From assembly GCA_902596355.1 (NCBI GenBank), contig CACJTS010000006.1, forward strand, positions 23,331 through 87,330: a stretch of 64,000 nucleotides of DNA, in the 5' to 3' direction. This document shows positions 44,584 through 53,631 of the stretch, in pieces. Source of the stretch: an uncultured Pelagibacteraceae bacterium (GTDB lineage Bacteria; Pseudomonadota; Alphaproteobacteria; Pelagibacterales; Pelagibacteraceae). The notes beneath the pieces were generated by a model. That model was not told the DNA's origin, made no database searches, and saw nothing but the letters and a program-made list of their open reading frames with translations. Numbering within the stretch: position 1 is the stretch's first letter; every line of letters starts with the position of its first letter. The position numbers and the translations under genes are program-made.

Positions 44584-45340
44584 TTACTACGCATTCAAAG
44601 CAATTTATCTCCATGAAATGGATAGATTTAGGAGGACATTGATGCAATCTTTGCTATCACCTGTTTTATCAACTTCCTTATACTTTATTGTTTTTGGTTC
44701 AGTGATAGGCGGCTATGTTCAAAAAATTGATGGTATAAGTTATGGATCATACATTGTACCTGGATTATTAATGCTTACTCTTTTAACTCAATCAATTAGC
44801 AATACTTCATTTGGTATTTTTTTTCCTAAATTTAATGGAACAATTTATGAAATTTTAGCAGCACCAATTTCAACTCTAGAAACAGTTCTTGCTTTTGTTG
44901 GTGCAGGGGCAACCAAAACACTAATTGTTGGTCTAATGATTTTTTTAACATCTACTTTTTTTGTCGAAGTTGAAGTTAAATATCCATTATTGATGATATT
45001 TCTTTTGGTATTAGTTTCTTTTACTTTTGCTTTGTTTGGTTTTTTAATTGGTTTAATGAGTTCAAATTTTGAACAAATGTCAATCATTCCTTCTTTGGTA
45101 ATAACACCAATGGTTTTTCTGGGTGGTAGCTTATATTCCTTAGATATGCTCCCAGAGTTTTGGCAAATAGTTACTTATTTTAATCCAGTTGTTTATTTGA
45201 TAAATGGATTAAGATTTTCTTTTTATGGGGTATCAGACTTTAATATATGGATAAGTGTAAGTTTAATGCTAGCTTTTCTTGCTACTTGTATAGCAATAGT
45301 TACTAGCCTTCTTAAAAAAGGTTATAATATGAAAGCTTAA
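44573..45340 (+). CDS. yadH: ABC-2 type membrane protein (YadH type)
   Basis: About 255-residue protein with six hydrophobic spans. The [20 protein letters not shown] segment is the ABC-2 permease signature. The ATG at 44573 ([10 protein letters not shown]) is preferred over one at 44549 since AAGGA lies at the right spacing and the longer form would extend further into yadG. Forms the exporter with the ATPase. Followed after 2 bases by a tiny membrane-protein gene. Confidence 0.87.
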   Translation: MKFNYYAFKAIYLHEMDRFRRTLMQSLLSPVLSTSLYFIVFGSVIGGYVQKIDGISYGSYIVPGLLMLTLLTQSISNTSFGIFFPKFNGTIYEILAAPISTLETVLAFVGAGATKTLIVGLMIFLTSTFFVEVEVKYPLLMIFLLVLVSFTFALFGFLIGLMSSNFEQMSIIPSLVITPMVFLGGSLYSLDMLPEFWQIVTYFNPVVYLINGLRFSFYGVSDFNIWISVSLMLAFLATCIAIVTSLLKKGYNMKA

Positions 45341-45342
45341 TT

Positions 45343-45507
45343 ATGATTAAATATATTCTTCCAGCTATAATTATTTTTTTAATAGTTTTATTCTGGGAAA
45401 AAATTACTGAGTTCGTAGAAAAAAAATTCAATATTAAGCTTAATTATATTGTCGTTAGTTCTATTATTGCTGCAATAGCAGTTATCCTTTTACTCCTAAA
45501 TTACTAG
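45343..45507 (+). CDS. Small two-helix membrane protein, 54 residues
   Basis: ATG at 45343, TAG at 45505. The sequence has a hydrophobic helix (YILPAIIIFLIVLFW), a charged loop (EKITEFVEKKFNIK) and a second hydrophobic helix (VVSSIIAAIAVILLLL). It begins 2 bases after yadH and ends 5 bases before the next ATG, so it fills the gap neatly in the operon. Likely a small integral membrane protein, possibly associated with YadGH. Function unknown. Confidence 0.65.
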   Translation: MIKYILPAIIIFLIVLFWEKITEFVEKKFNIKLNYIVVSSIIAAIAVILLLLNY

Positions 45508-45512
45508 GATTC

Positions 45513-45782
45513 ATGAACAGTCTGGAAGTTACAAATTTTAAAATTGAGGAAACTGAGGGAGTTTTTACCTTTAAAAATGAAAATACAACAATAGGCTTTG
45601 TTAGATTTAATGAAAAAGGTGAGGTAGAATATATTTTTGTTAATCCAATTTTTAGAAAACAAGGGTTAGCAACTAAACTATTACAATTAGTAAAGCAAAA
45701 AACTGGAAAAGAAATAATACTTCAGGAACCAATTAGCCCTTTAGGATCTAAATTATTAAAATCATTATATAAATGGAAATAA
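45513..45782 (+). CDS. Short GNAT-fold acetyltransferase-like protein
   Basis: 89-residue protein. VEYIFVNPIFRKQGLATKLLQL is the acetyl-CoA binding motif (xRxxGxAxxL) of YjdJ/Gcn5-type short N-acetyltransferases. Length matches the YjdJ-like minimal domain. The stop codon overlaps the start of the TauE gene by 10 bases. Substrate unknown. Confidence 0.75.
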   Translation: MNSLEVTNFKIEETEGVFTFKNENTTIGFVRFNEKGEVEYIFVNPIFRKQGLATKLLQLVKQKTGKEIILQEPISPLGSKLLKSLYKWK

Positions 45783-46519
45783 ACTTATTATTTTTTTTCA
45801 CAGTTGTCCCAGCCATAATTTTATACGGAATTGCAAAATCAGGCCTAGGTGGATCCATGACTTTAATTTCTGTTCCGTTAATGACAATAGTGATGCCGCT
45901 AAATCAAGCTTTAGGAATTATTTTACCGATTTTAATATTTTCCGATTTCATTGCTGTTTATAAATATAGAAAGGAATTTGACTTAGGAACTTTAAAATTA
46001 ATGGTTCCATTTGCTGCTATTGGGATATTTATTGGATCATTAACTTTTTCATACTTTTCAGAGGAATTACTAAAATTCATAATTGGAGTTATGGGCTTCT
46101 TGTTTGCTGGTCATTATTTTTTTTTTAAAAAAAATAAGGAAAAAAAATCAGAAAAAAACTTTTTTAAAGGTGGTACTTGTTCGGTAGTTGCAGGATTTAC
46201 AAGTTTTTGTGTTCATGCAGGAGGAACTCCAACTAGCCTTTATTTACTTCCACTTAGAATGAAAAAAGAAATTTATGTAGGTACAAGAATATTTTTTTTC
46301 ACTTTCGTAAACTTAATTAAACTTCCATTGTACATTAGTTTATCTATGACAAACTTTGAGTCTTTTAAACAGTCAGCAACATTGTTTCCAGTCGCATTAC
46401 TTGGAATATTGATTGGATATCAATTACTTAAAATTATAGAGGAAAAATTATTTTACAATATTTTATATGCTTTAATTTTTGTTACTAGTGCAAAGCTTTT
46501 GTATGATTACCTGGTATGA
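45773..46519 (+). CDS. TauE/SafE family transporter
   Basis: 248-residue membrane protein with 7-8 spans. The GLGGSMTLISVPLM segment and the repeated HAGGTPTSLYLLPLRM are the two DUF81/TauE signatures. Members are sulfite/organosulfonate exporters or anion carriers. Overlaps the GNAT gene by 10 bases. Confidence 0.87.
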   Translation: MEINLLFFFTVVPAIILYGIAKSGLGGSMTLISVPLMTIVMPLNQALGIILPILIFSDFIAVYKYRKEFDLGTLKLMVPFAAIGIFIGSLTFSYFSEELLKFIIGVMGFLFAGHYFFFKKNKEKKSEKNFFKGGTCSVVAGFTSFCVHAGGTPTSLYLLPLRMKKEIYVGTRIFFFTFVNLIKLPLYISLSMTNFESFKQSATLFPVALLGILIGYQLLKIIEEKLFYNILYALIFVTSAKLLYDYLV

Positions 46520-46573
46520 TTTAATAACGCATTAAAATTTTAAAATAAGTGTTAGATAATAATTATTATAAAA

Positions 46574-47128
46574 ATGAAAAAAAAATTTAAGCCAAGAATT
46601 AAAGCAAGATTAAGAAAAAATAGACAAGCTTTAAGTAAAAATATTGATAATTTTTTTGGATGGGTTAAAGGTGCAAAACTTGTTGAGCTTAAAGAATGTA
46701 ATCCTGAAGAAGATCCTGTTAGACCAGAATTAGATAACAAGTTTAGAACAGGATTTGGAAGAAAGATTTTTGGTGTCGAATATCAAGGAGAAATTCATGC
46801 TGTAATGTGTTTTGCTTATACAAATGAAATTCCAAAAAGTGTTGAAGAGTTAGAAAAATTAAGCACTGATGCATTTCTTCAAACAGCAATGAGAGATCAA
46901 TCAGGTGGTCAAATAGCAATTGCTTATACTGTCTGGTCCAAAAAAAAGGGTGGGGGGAAATTAATTGTTAAAGAAGTATTCAAAAAGATTAAAAAATCCA
47001 ATCATCTAAATAGATTAGTAACTCTTTCGCCATTAACAGAAATGGCAACGCATTTTCATAAGAGAAATGGCGCTAAATTAATTCAAATTAATGAAACTAC
47101 ACAAAATTTTGAATATAAAGTTATGTAA
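46574..47128 (+). CDS. Conserved hypothetical (GNAT-like) protein
   Basis: 184-residue protein with a very basic N-terminus (MKKKFKPRIKARLRKNRQAL). The middle and C-terminal region (AIAYTVWSKKKGGGKLIVKEVFKKIKK, then THFHKRNGAKLIQINETT) resemble the acetyl-CoA loop and C-terminal strand of GNAT enzymes. No catalytic assignment. Two bases before the SOUL gene. Confidence 0.6.
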   Translation: MKKKFKPRIKARLRKNRQALSKNIDNFFGWVKGAKLVELKECNPEEDPVRPELDNKFRTGFGRKIFGVEYQGEIHAVMCFAYTNEIPKSVEELEKLSTDAFLQTAMRDQSGGQIAIAYTVWSKKKGGGKLIVKEVFKKIKKSNHLNRLVTLSPLTEMATHFHKRNGAKLIQINETTQNFEYKVM

Positions 47129-47130
47129 TA

Positions 47131-47697
47131 ATGAAAATTATTAAACTTTATCTTATAGTATTTTGTGCTTTATCTGTTTTACCTTATTCTGCAGTTATGG
47201 CTTACGAAGAAGCAAATTATGAAGTTGTCTCTAAAAATGAAGTATATGAGATTAGAAAATATTCTGATCGTTTAGCGGTTGAAACTATGACATCTGGAAT
47301 AGATAGTAATTTTCGAAAGTTATTTAATTATATTTCAGGTAGAAACGATACCCAAGAGAAAATTAAAATGACTACCCCAGTTACTCAAGTTGAAAAAAAT
47401 GGAAATATGAGTATGCAATTTTACTTGCCCTCTAAATTTAATTCAGAAAATGCACCAAATCCAAGCAGGGAAGACGTTAAAATAGTTAATATCCAAGGAG
47501 GATACTACGCGGTGCTGCGATATTCTGGACGAGCATCAGATGGAAATTTTCTTAAACATAAAGAAATTTTAGAAAAAGAGTTACAAAAAAATAATATATC
47601 AATTATAAGCCCACCAATTAGAGCAACCTATGATAGCCCATTTACCCTTCCAATGAATAGAAGAAACGAGGCTATGTTTAAAGTTGAATTAAATTGA
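47131..47697 (+). CDS. SOUL-family heme-binding protein, secreted
   Basis: 188-residue protein with a signal peptide (cleavage near AVMAYEE). EANYEVVSKNEVYEIRKYSD is the conserved SOUL/HBP start, MTTPVTQ matches the conserved turn, and FTLPMNRRNEAMFKVEL is the family ending. The SOUL domain binds heme or tetrapyrroles. The TGA overlaps the ATG of the following gene (ATGA). Confidence 0.88.
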   Translation: MKIIKLYLIVFCALSVLPYSAVMAYEEANYEVVSKNEVYEIRKYSDRLAVETMTSGIDSNFRKLFNYISGRNDTQEKIKMTTPVTQVEKNGNMSMQFYLPSKFNSENAPNPSREDVKIVNIQGGYYAVLRYSGRASDGNFLKHKEILEKELQKNNISIISPPIRATYDSPFTLPMNRRNEAMFKVELN

Positions 47698-48110
47698 TGA
47701 AATCAAAATTTAAAGCAATGGTGTTATCTTGTATAGATCCAAGATTTCAAAATTTAGTTCATAATTATTTAAAGAAAAAAAAATTAATAGGAAAATATAG
47801 TGCATTCACAATTGCAGGTGCAGCTGTTGGTGTAACACATAATAAATTCAAAAAATGGCATAAAACGTTTTATGATAATTTGGGAACCTCTATTCAATTG
47901 CATAAAATAGAAAAATTAATTGTCATTAATCATAAAGATTGTAGTGCTGCCAAAATTGCAAATGGAAAAAAAAAATTTAGCCCAGCAAATGAAAAAAAAA
48001 TTCATAAAGATTCGTTTTCAAAAATTAAAAAACAAATAAAAAAAAGATTTCCAAAATTGAAAGTAGAATTGAATTTAATTTCTTTGGATAGTAAAATTAC
48101 TAAATTCTAA
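47697..48110 (+). CDS. Short beta-carbonic-anhydrase-like protein
   Basis: ~137 residues. VLSCIDPRF gives the CxDxR and VINHKDCSA gives HxxC, the Zn-binding and dyad residues of beta-carbonic anhydrases. The chain is shorter than most beta-CAs (~200). Start chosen at the ATG at 47697 that overlaps the SOUL stop; the codon before it in frame is TTG. It may be a CA-fold protein with another role. No signal peptide. Confidence 0.68.
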   Translation: MKSKFKAMVLSCIDPRFQNLVHNYLKKKKLIGKYSAFTIAGAAVGVTHNKFKKWHKTFYDNLGTSIQLHKIEKLIVINHKDCSAAKIANGKKKFSPANEKKIHKDSFSKIKKQIKKRFPKLKVELNLISLDSKITKF

Positions 48111-50645
48111 TTATTGATTTCTTATTAGAGGATAAACTTTAGGATTTAGATATTTTAAGTTTGTTAGCAATATTAAAATTAAAGTAACAAAACCAATTGA
48201 AAATCCTAAATAAATTAAAACTTTAAAGTCAAACATCCACACTAACTCAAAAATATTTTCAATAATAAATTTTGAACCAATCACTGCAAAAAATATTGCA
48301 ATTAAAATTACAGATTTAAAAATAATAATGAATTCAATAAGGGATGAAAAAATTATTTGTTTTTTTGAAAAACCCAAAATTTTAAAGACTAAATTTTGAT
48401 ATTCTTTAACTTTCCCTTGAACCATAATTGCGCTCGCAATTACGATTAACCCTATTACAATAGTAACCGCTGAAATTAAAGCAACTGCAATAAATACTTT
48501 ATTCAAAACAGCTGTAACTTTAGATAAATAATCTACAATTTTTATCATTGATAAACTTGGCATGATTTCAAGCATTTCAGTTTCATCAAATTTATTTGAA
48601 TTAAATTTTGCAGTAGCTAAATATTCATGAGGTATGTTTTTTGAAAATTGAGGATTAAATAACATTGCGAAATTGATGCTTAAATCTCGATAATCTACTT
48701 CTCTAAAATTAATGACCTCTCCTTCAATTTCTCGTCCATAAACATTTAAAGTGAAAATATCACCTAACTGAATATTAAAATCTTTAGCGACTTTTGCATC
48801 TAGAGATATTTGAAGTTGATTTGGATTTGATAAATCCCACCATTCACCCTCTAAAATTGGATTATCTTCAGGTATATTTTCCACCCATGAAGATCTTCGT
48901 TCGCTACCAATTACCCAGTAACTATCATTATCTGGTTTAATATAAGTATTAGGATCTACACCATTAATTTTTACAATTCCAGAGGATACCATTGGCACAA
49001 TTTCTATAGATGCATTTGGATCCATATTTAAAATACCTTGTTCAAATTTCTCTTTTTCACCTTTTTGAATACCGACAAAGAAATAATCAGGTGCAATATC
49101 AGGAATAGATTTCGAAATTTCTCTTTGAAAATTTGTACCAACTAAAGCTAATGTTAATAACAAAGTAACCCCTAAGCCAAGAGACATAACTGTAATAGGA
49201 GTTATACTTTTTGTTTGTGTAATATTTTTAATTGAAACCTTTAAAGAAATTATTGGACTAGATTTAAATCTTTTTAGAAAAAAAATAATTAATTTTGAAA
49301 GTAAGAAAAATACAATTAAACACACAAAAAAGGCAGCAAAGTAACCCAAGCTATAAGAGGGCTGTTCAGATCCAACTGTGAATAATAAAATTAATATAGA
49401 TAGTAAAACAAAGCTTAGAACAACTGAACCCTTAGAATAAAAAAATTGAAGGTTTTGGAATACGTTTCTAAACAAATTAGACGCTTTAACTTGATCAATA
49501 GAACTAATTGTTGGAATAGAAAAAATTACCAGCACCAATAATCCTACTAAAAATATTTTTAAAAAATTCAGCAATGAAAACACTGGATAAACATTCAATC
49601 CTAATCCGTCAGATAAATATTTATCTGCTATTGGTACAATTAAAAAACTCGATCCATAAGCAATAACAGTGATGATAAATAAAAGTATAAATAACTGCAG
49701 ATAATATAGTGTTTTAATATTGCCCGAATAAAAGCCAACTGCTTTTCGTACAGCTATCGACATATTGTTTTGATTAATAAAAGAAAGCAGAGTATTTGCT
49801 ATTCCAATACCCGCTATCAACATTGCACTGATAGATACAAGGGATAAAAATTGAGAAAAATTATTAATAATTCTTTTAATTCCACTTGCAGAATTTTCAG
49901 GATATCTAAGTTTAACTTTTTGATCGTCTTTAAAGATTTCTTCAATTCGTTGTTCAATTTCTTCTGGTTTATCATTTTCATTAAACTTTACTTTGTATTC
50001 ATAGTTTAAAAAGCTTCCAATTCCGTTTAGTTTTAAAATTTCTAAAGTTTGTTTTCCTGCCAAAGCCCAATCGCCAAATGCAACAAATCCACTTACATCT
50101 GGTACTGATTTAATAATTCCAATTACTTTAAAATTTTGATCTTGAACTTTTACGATTTCATTAATTTTAATATTCAGGGTTTTTGATAAACTTTCATTGA
50201 TCAGGATAGTATTAGGTTCTTTTTGCATTCTTTCATAAGCACCAATTGGCTCATACACAACATTTCCATACAAAGGATATTTTTCATCTACTGTTTTAAT
50301 TCTAGTAAATAATGATTTATTTTTTTCTCTGCCAGTGGTTGAAAGCATAGTGCTGAACTCAATTATTTGAGATACAGTTGCAAAATCTTTTGCTTTGTTA
50401 ATTAGATCTAAATTTCCTTGATTACGATTGTAATCAATCTCTAAATCTCCACCCAAAAGTGCTTTGGCATTATCATTTAGTTCTTTTTTAAGACTATCTT
50501 CAATTGTGAAAATAGCACTTAAGATAAATAAACTTATAAAGAGTGTAACAATGATACTAGAAATTTTATGATAATTTCTGCTTAAGTCTTTTAAAGCGTA
50601 TTTAAATATCAAACTAAATTCTGAAGGATTATTTAATTTTTCCAT
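48111..50645 (-). CDS. ybbP: FtsX-like ABC permease (YbbP type)
   Basis: 844-residue membrane protein. One N-terminal span, a large periplasmic MacB-like domain, a first FtsX four-helix unit (~270-460), a second periplasmic domain (~510-720), and a final FtsX unit (~725-844). This duplicated layout matches YbbP. It overlaps the LolD-like ATPase gene by 17 bases. The gene set ybbA-ybbP divergent from tesA is the order seen in E. coli. Confidence 0.88.
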   Translation of the reverse strand: MEKLNNPSEFSLIFKYALKDLSRNYHKISSIIVTLFISLFILSAIFTIEDSLKKELNDNAKALLGGDLEIDYNRNQGNLDLINKAKDFATVSQIIEFSTMLSTTGREKNKSLFTRIKTVDEKYPLYGNVVYEPIGAYERMQKEPNTILINESLSKTLNIKINEIVKVQDQNFKVIGIIKSVPDVSGFVAFGDWALAGKQTLEILKLNGIGSFLNYEYKVKFNENDKPEEIEQRIEEIFKDDQKVKLRYPENSASGIKRIINNFSQFLSLVSISAMLIAGIGIANTLLSFINQNNMSIAVRKAVGFYSGNIKTLYYLQLFILLFIITVIAYGSSFLIVPIADKYLSDGLGLNVYPVFSLLNFLKIFLVGLLVLVIFSIPTISSIDQVKASNLFRNVFQNLQFFYSKGSVVLSFVLLSILILLFTVGSEQPSYSLGYFAAFFVCLIVFFLLSKLIIFFLKRFKSSPIISLKVSIKNITQTKSITPITVMSLGLGVTLLLTLALVGTNFQREISKSIPDIAPDYFFVGIQKGEKEKFEQGILNMDPNASIEIVPMVSSGIVKINGVDPNTYIKPDNDSYWVIGSERRSSWVENIPEDNPILEGEWWDLSNPNQLQISLDAKVAKDFNIQLGDIFTLNVYGREIEGEVINFREVDYRDLSINFAMLFNPQFSKNIPHEYLATAKFNSNKFDETEMLEIMPSLSMIKIVDYLSKVTAVLNKVFIAVALISAVTIVIGLIVIASAIMVQGKVKEYQNLVFKILGFSKKQIIFSSLIEFIIIFKSVILIAIFFAVIGSKFIIENIFELVWMFDFKVLIYLGFSIGFVTLILILLTNLKYLNPKVYPLIRNQ

Positions 50646-51294
50646 CTTTAATTTTTATTTTTCTTTTAGCTTTGTCGGCAAGCTTAGTGTCATGGGTTAC
50701 CATGATTAAAGACGAACCTTCCTCTTTTACATATTTAAATAAAATATTTGCAATCATGATAGAATTTTCAGTATCTAAGTTTCCTGTTGGTTCATCTGCT
50801 AAGATTAGTTCTGGTTTCATCGCAATTGCTCGAGCGATAGCGACCCTTTGCTGTTCACCACCTGATAATTGACTTGGTAAATTATTAAAACGATGTTTCA
50901 AACCAAAACGATCTAATAAAATTTTTGCTTCTTTTTCTGGATTTTGAAAATTATTAAGTTCAAGAGTTAAAGCAACATTTTCAACTGCTGTGTAATTAGG
51001 AATTAAATAAAAAGACTGAAATATTATTCCAATATTTTTCTTTCTTATCTCCGACACCTCGTCTTCACTAAGGCCTGTTATGTCTTTATCATTAAAAATT
51101 ATTTTACCAGAGGTTGGATTTTCTAAGCCTCCAATTAACATTATTAAACTTGTTTTCCCTGAGCCACTTTCTCCAACTACTGAAACAGTTTCTTTTTTCT
51201 TAATATTTAAATCAATATCCTTTAAAACACTTATACTATCTTTACCAGTTTGGTATTTGAGATTTATTTTTTTTAATTTAAGAAGAGTACTCAT
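50629..51294 (-). CDS. ybbA: ABC ATP-binding protein (LolD/YbbA type)
   Basis: ~221-residue ATPase with Walker A GESGSGKTS, signature LSGGEQQR, Walker B LILADEPTGNLD, and MVTHD. Partner of YbbP, with which it overlaps. Start assigned to the ATG at 51294 (MSTLLKLKK), which matches family starts. A longer reading to 51342 would overlap tesA by 50 bases. Its ATG overlaps the tesA ATG on the other strand in a CATG palindrome. Confidence 0.86.
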   Translation of the reverse strand: MSTLLKLKKINLKYQTGKDSISVLKDIDLNIKKKETVSVVGESGSGKTSLIMLIGGLENPTSGKIIFNDKDITGLSEDEVSEIRKKNIGIIFQSFYLIPNYTAVENVALTLELNNFQNPEKEAKILLDRFGLKHRFNNLPSQLSGGEQQRVAIARAIAMKPELILADEPTGNLDTENSIMIANILFKYVKEEGSSLIMVTHDTKLADKAKRKIKIKDGKIK

Positions 51295-51904
51295 GAACAA
51301 TAGTTTATTTACAAAAATTTTGATAATCTTTCTAGTGCACATAAACGCAAGTGCAATAGAAAAGGTAGTTTTATTTGGTGATAGTTTGATGGCCGGTTAT
51401 GGATTACCTAAAGAACAGCATTTATCAATAGTTTTAGAAAATAATCTCAAGCAAAGTGGTGTAAACTTAAAAGTTATTAATGGAAGTGTTTCTGGAAGCA
51501 CTTCTTCAGGTGGATTAAATAGAGCTGACTGGAGTTTATCTGAACCAGGAATTGATTTAATTATTTTAGGATTAGGGGCTAATGATATGCTTAGAGGAAT
51601 TCAACCAGAAGAAACAGAAAAAAATTTAGAACAAATAATAAAAGTTGCTCAGAATAAAAAAATTAAAATTATTTTAGCTGGAATGGTTGCACCAACTACT
51701 CATGGATTTATTTATAAAAAAAAGTTTGATTCTATTTATCCAAAGTTATCAAAAAAGTATAATTTACCATTAATCCCATTTCTTCTTGAAGGTGTGGCAC
51801 TTAATCCAAGTTTGAATCAGCAAGATGGTATACACCCTAATAAAGATGGAACAATTATAGTAAGTGAAACAATAAAAAAAAGTATTATTAATATAATTAA
51901 TTAA
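51293..51904 (+). CDS. tesA: TesA-like SGNH esterase/lysophospholipase
   Basis: 203-residue secreted hydrolase. A signal peptide (MNNSLFTKILIIFLVHINASA) precedes the SGNH blocks: FGDSLMAGYG (Ser), GLGANDM (Gly/Asn), and DGIHPNKDG (Asp/His). TesA/ApeE-type enzymes cleave thioesters or lysophospholipids in the periplasm. ATG at 51293; the open frame extends to 51080 but that part is antisense to ybbA. Divergent from ybbAP as in E. coli. Confidence 0.88.
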   Translation: MNNSLFTKILIIFLVHINASAIEKVVLFGDSLMAGYGLPKEQHLSIVLENNLKQSGVNLKVINGSVSGSTSSGGLNRADWSLSEPGIDLIILGLGANDMLRGIQPEETEKNLEQIIKVAQNKKIKIILAGMVAPTTHGFIYKKKFDSIYPKLSKKYNLPLIPFLLEGVALNPSLNQQDGIHPNKDGTIIVSETIKKSIINIIN

Positions 51905-52359
51905 ATTAAAATCATTCTATCAATATTTATTTTATTATGTTGCCTTAGTTTTGCTCAAGCTCAAAATACAAATATTACTCTAAATGTTTATTTGAACTTA
52001 AATTGTAAATTTGAAAAAGTAATTTTAAAAAATTCAGACCATAACTTTGAGTCTTTCACAAAAGATCAAATTAAAAGAAAAGATATTAATAAGTTAATAA
52101 TCGATTCTAAAATACCAAATGTTCTAAATGTTAAAAATTTATCAGAATTTTTAATAAAATTGATTTAGAGGTTAAAATTTAGAATAAGGATATATTCTTA
52201 ATACAAGTATTTGATAAAGAGAGGAATTATTCAGAGTCTGCAGTCTATACTAGAAAAACAGGCGAACTTATTCACAAAATCACAACCAATATAAAACAAG
52301 AGGAAAAAGAAAAAGATATTTCTTTTTATAGTTGTAAAAAAAACAACAAAGACACTTAA
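51905..52359 (+). pseudogene. Decayed secreted protein gene
   Basis: Reading 51905-52168 gives a clear signal-peptide-like start (IKIILSIFILLCCLSFAQA) and ~65 further residues but begins with ATT rather than ATG and ends in a premature TAG. From about 52150 the protein-like frame shifts by one; it continues as FDKERNYSESAVYTRKTGEL to a TAA at 52357, interrupted by a TAG at 52180. So start loss, a frameshift and a nonsense codon suggest a dead gene for a small secreted protein. No relative is recognised. It fills the otherwise empty 495-base gap. Confidence 0.65.
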
Positions 52360-52399
52360 GACCAAAGACTCTAATTCTAATATTTGATAATATCTAAAT

Positions 52400-52948
52400 A
52401 TGAATAAGTTATCCTTAGTAATTTTGTTTTATTTTTTTTCACAAGTTAGCTCTTTAGCAAATGAAAGGGATATTAGACTGAACCAACTGTTTAATGAGTT
52501 AAAAGCAAATAAATCAAAAGTAGCTTTTATAATTGAACAAGAAATTTGGAATTTATGGAGCACCCATCCAACTGATGAAAAACTTACCGCAAGATTACAA
52601 GAGGGCTCTCAATTTGTTAGAGATCAAAACTATATAAAAGCAAAAGAAATTTTTACTGAAGTTATTAATATTGATCAAAATTGGGCTGAGGCATGGAATA
52701 AAAGAGCAACTGTTCTTTATATGCTAGGAGAATTTCAAAAATCTCAAGATGATATAGATCAAGTATTAGCCTTAGAACAAAGACACTTTGGAGCTTTGGC
52801 AGGACAGGGTTTAGTAAATATTCAACTTAAAAATTATGAAAAAGCAATAAGAAGTTATGAACAAGCGCAAGAAATTTATCCTGCTATGAGATCACCAAAA
52901 ATAATGATCAAGCAAATAGAAGAATTAATGAAACAGCAAACAATATAA
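52400..52948 (+). CDS. Secreted TPR-repeat protein
   Basis: 182-residue protein with a signal peptide (cleavage near SSLANE). At least two TPR units: NYIKAKEIFTEVINIDQNWA, AWNKRATVLYMLGEFQKSQD and ALAGQGLVNIQLKNYEKAIR. Function in protein contacts. Its TAA and the ATG of the next gene overlap by one base. Confidence 0.82.
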   Translation: MNKLSLVILFYFFSQVSSLANERDIRLNQLFNELKANKSKVAFIIEQEIWNLWSTHPTDEKLTARLQEGSQFVRDQNYIKAKEIFTEVINIDQNWAEAWNKRATVLYMLGEFQKSQDDIDQVLALEQRHFGALAGQGLVNIQLKNYEKAIRSYEQAQEIYPAMRSPKIMIKQIEELMKQQTI

Positions 52949-53568
52949 TGTGTGGAAGATACGTTGTAAAAAACCCAGTAACTAAAACAAATAAATTAGT
53001 TAAATCCGCAATTCAGGTTGAAGATACTGAAAACTATAATGCTCATCCATATCAAAAACTACCCGTAATAAAAAAATATAAAAATGGAAATACTTTAGAA
53101 AATCTACAATGGGGTTTAGTTCCAGGATGGGCTAAAGACAAAGATTTTAAAGCTTTGATTAATGCAAGGTTAGAGACTATTGATGAAAAAGTTTCTTTTA
53201 AAAAATTGATTAAAAATAATAGATGTGTTGCAGTTGCAGATGGTTTTTATGAATGGAAAAGAGAGGAAAAAGAAAAAACTCCACATTATTTCACTCGTAA
53301 AGATACTAACCTTATCTATTTAGCTGGTATTTATGAAGAAGATAAATTTTGTCTAATTACTGAAGGTGCAAAAGATAACATAAAAGAAATCCATCATCGT
53401 CAGCCTGTAATTCTTAATCAAATTGATATTAATCGTTATTTAAATATAGAACTTCAGGGATCGACTTTTTTAAAGGAACGTAAAATACCTGATCTTATTT
53501 TTCATGAAGTTTCAAAAGATGTTAATAAACCAACTAACAATAGTGCTTCATTGGTCCAACCAATTTAA
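52948..53568 (+). CDS. SRAP-family protein (YedK/HMCES-like)
   Basis: 206-residue protein. Cys2 in MCGRYV, PGWAKD, INARLETI, GFYEWKRE and HHRQPVIL are the SRAP signatures, including catalytic Cys2, Asn, Glu and His. HMCES/YedK crosslinks to abasic sites in single-stranded DNA to shield them from error-prone repair. Overlaps the TPR gene by one base. Confidence 0.92.
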   Translation: MCGRYVVKNPVTKTNKLVKSAIQVEDTENYNAHPYQKLPVIKKYKNGNTLENLQWGLVPGWAKDKDFKALINARLETIDEKVSFKKLIKNNRCVAVADGFYEWKREEKEKTPHYFTRKDTNLIYLAGIYEEDKFCLITEGAKDNIKEIHHRQPVILNQIDINRYLNIELQGSTFLKERKIPDLIFHEVSKDVNKPTNNSASLVQPI

Positions 53569-53631
53569 AATGGCGTCAATTTAGTTGTTTATTGAAGGTT
53601 GTTAAAAATAAATAAAATTATAAGATAAAGT

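Noticed and set aside
51080..51292. N-terminal extension of tesA
   Set aside because: It lies antisense to the ybbA Walker region, and the signal peptide starts at the ATG at 51293.
51295..51342. 16-residue N-terminal extension of ybbA
   Set aside because: Not typical of LolD-type proteins and would overlap the tesA signal sequence; no Shine-Dalgarno. Not fully excluded.
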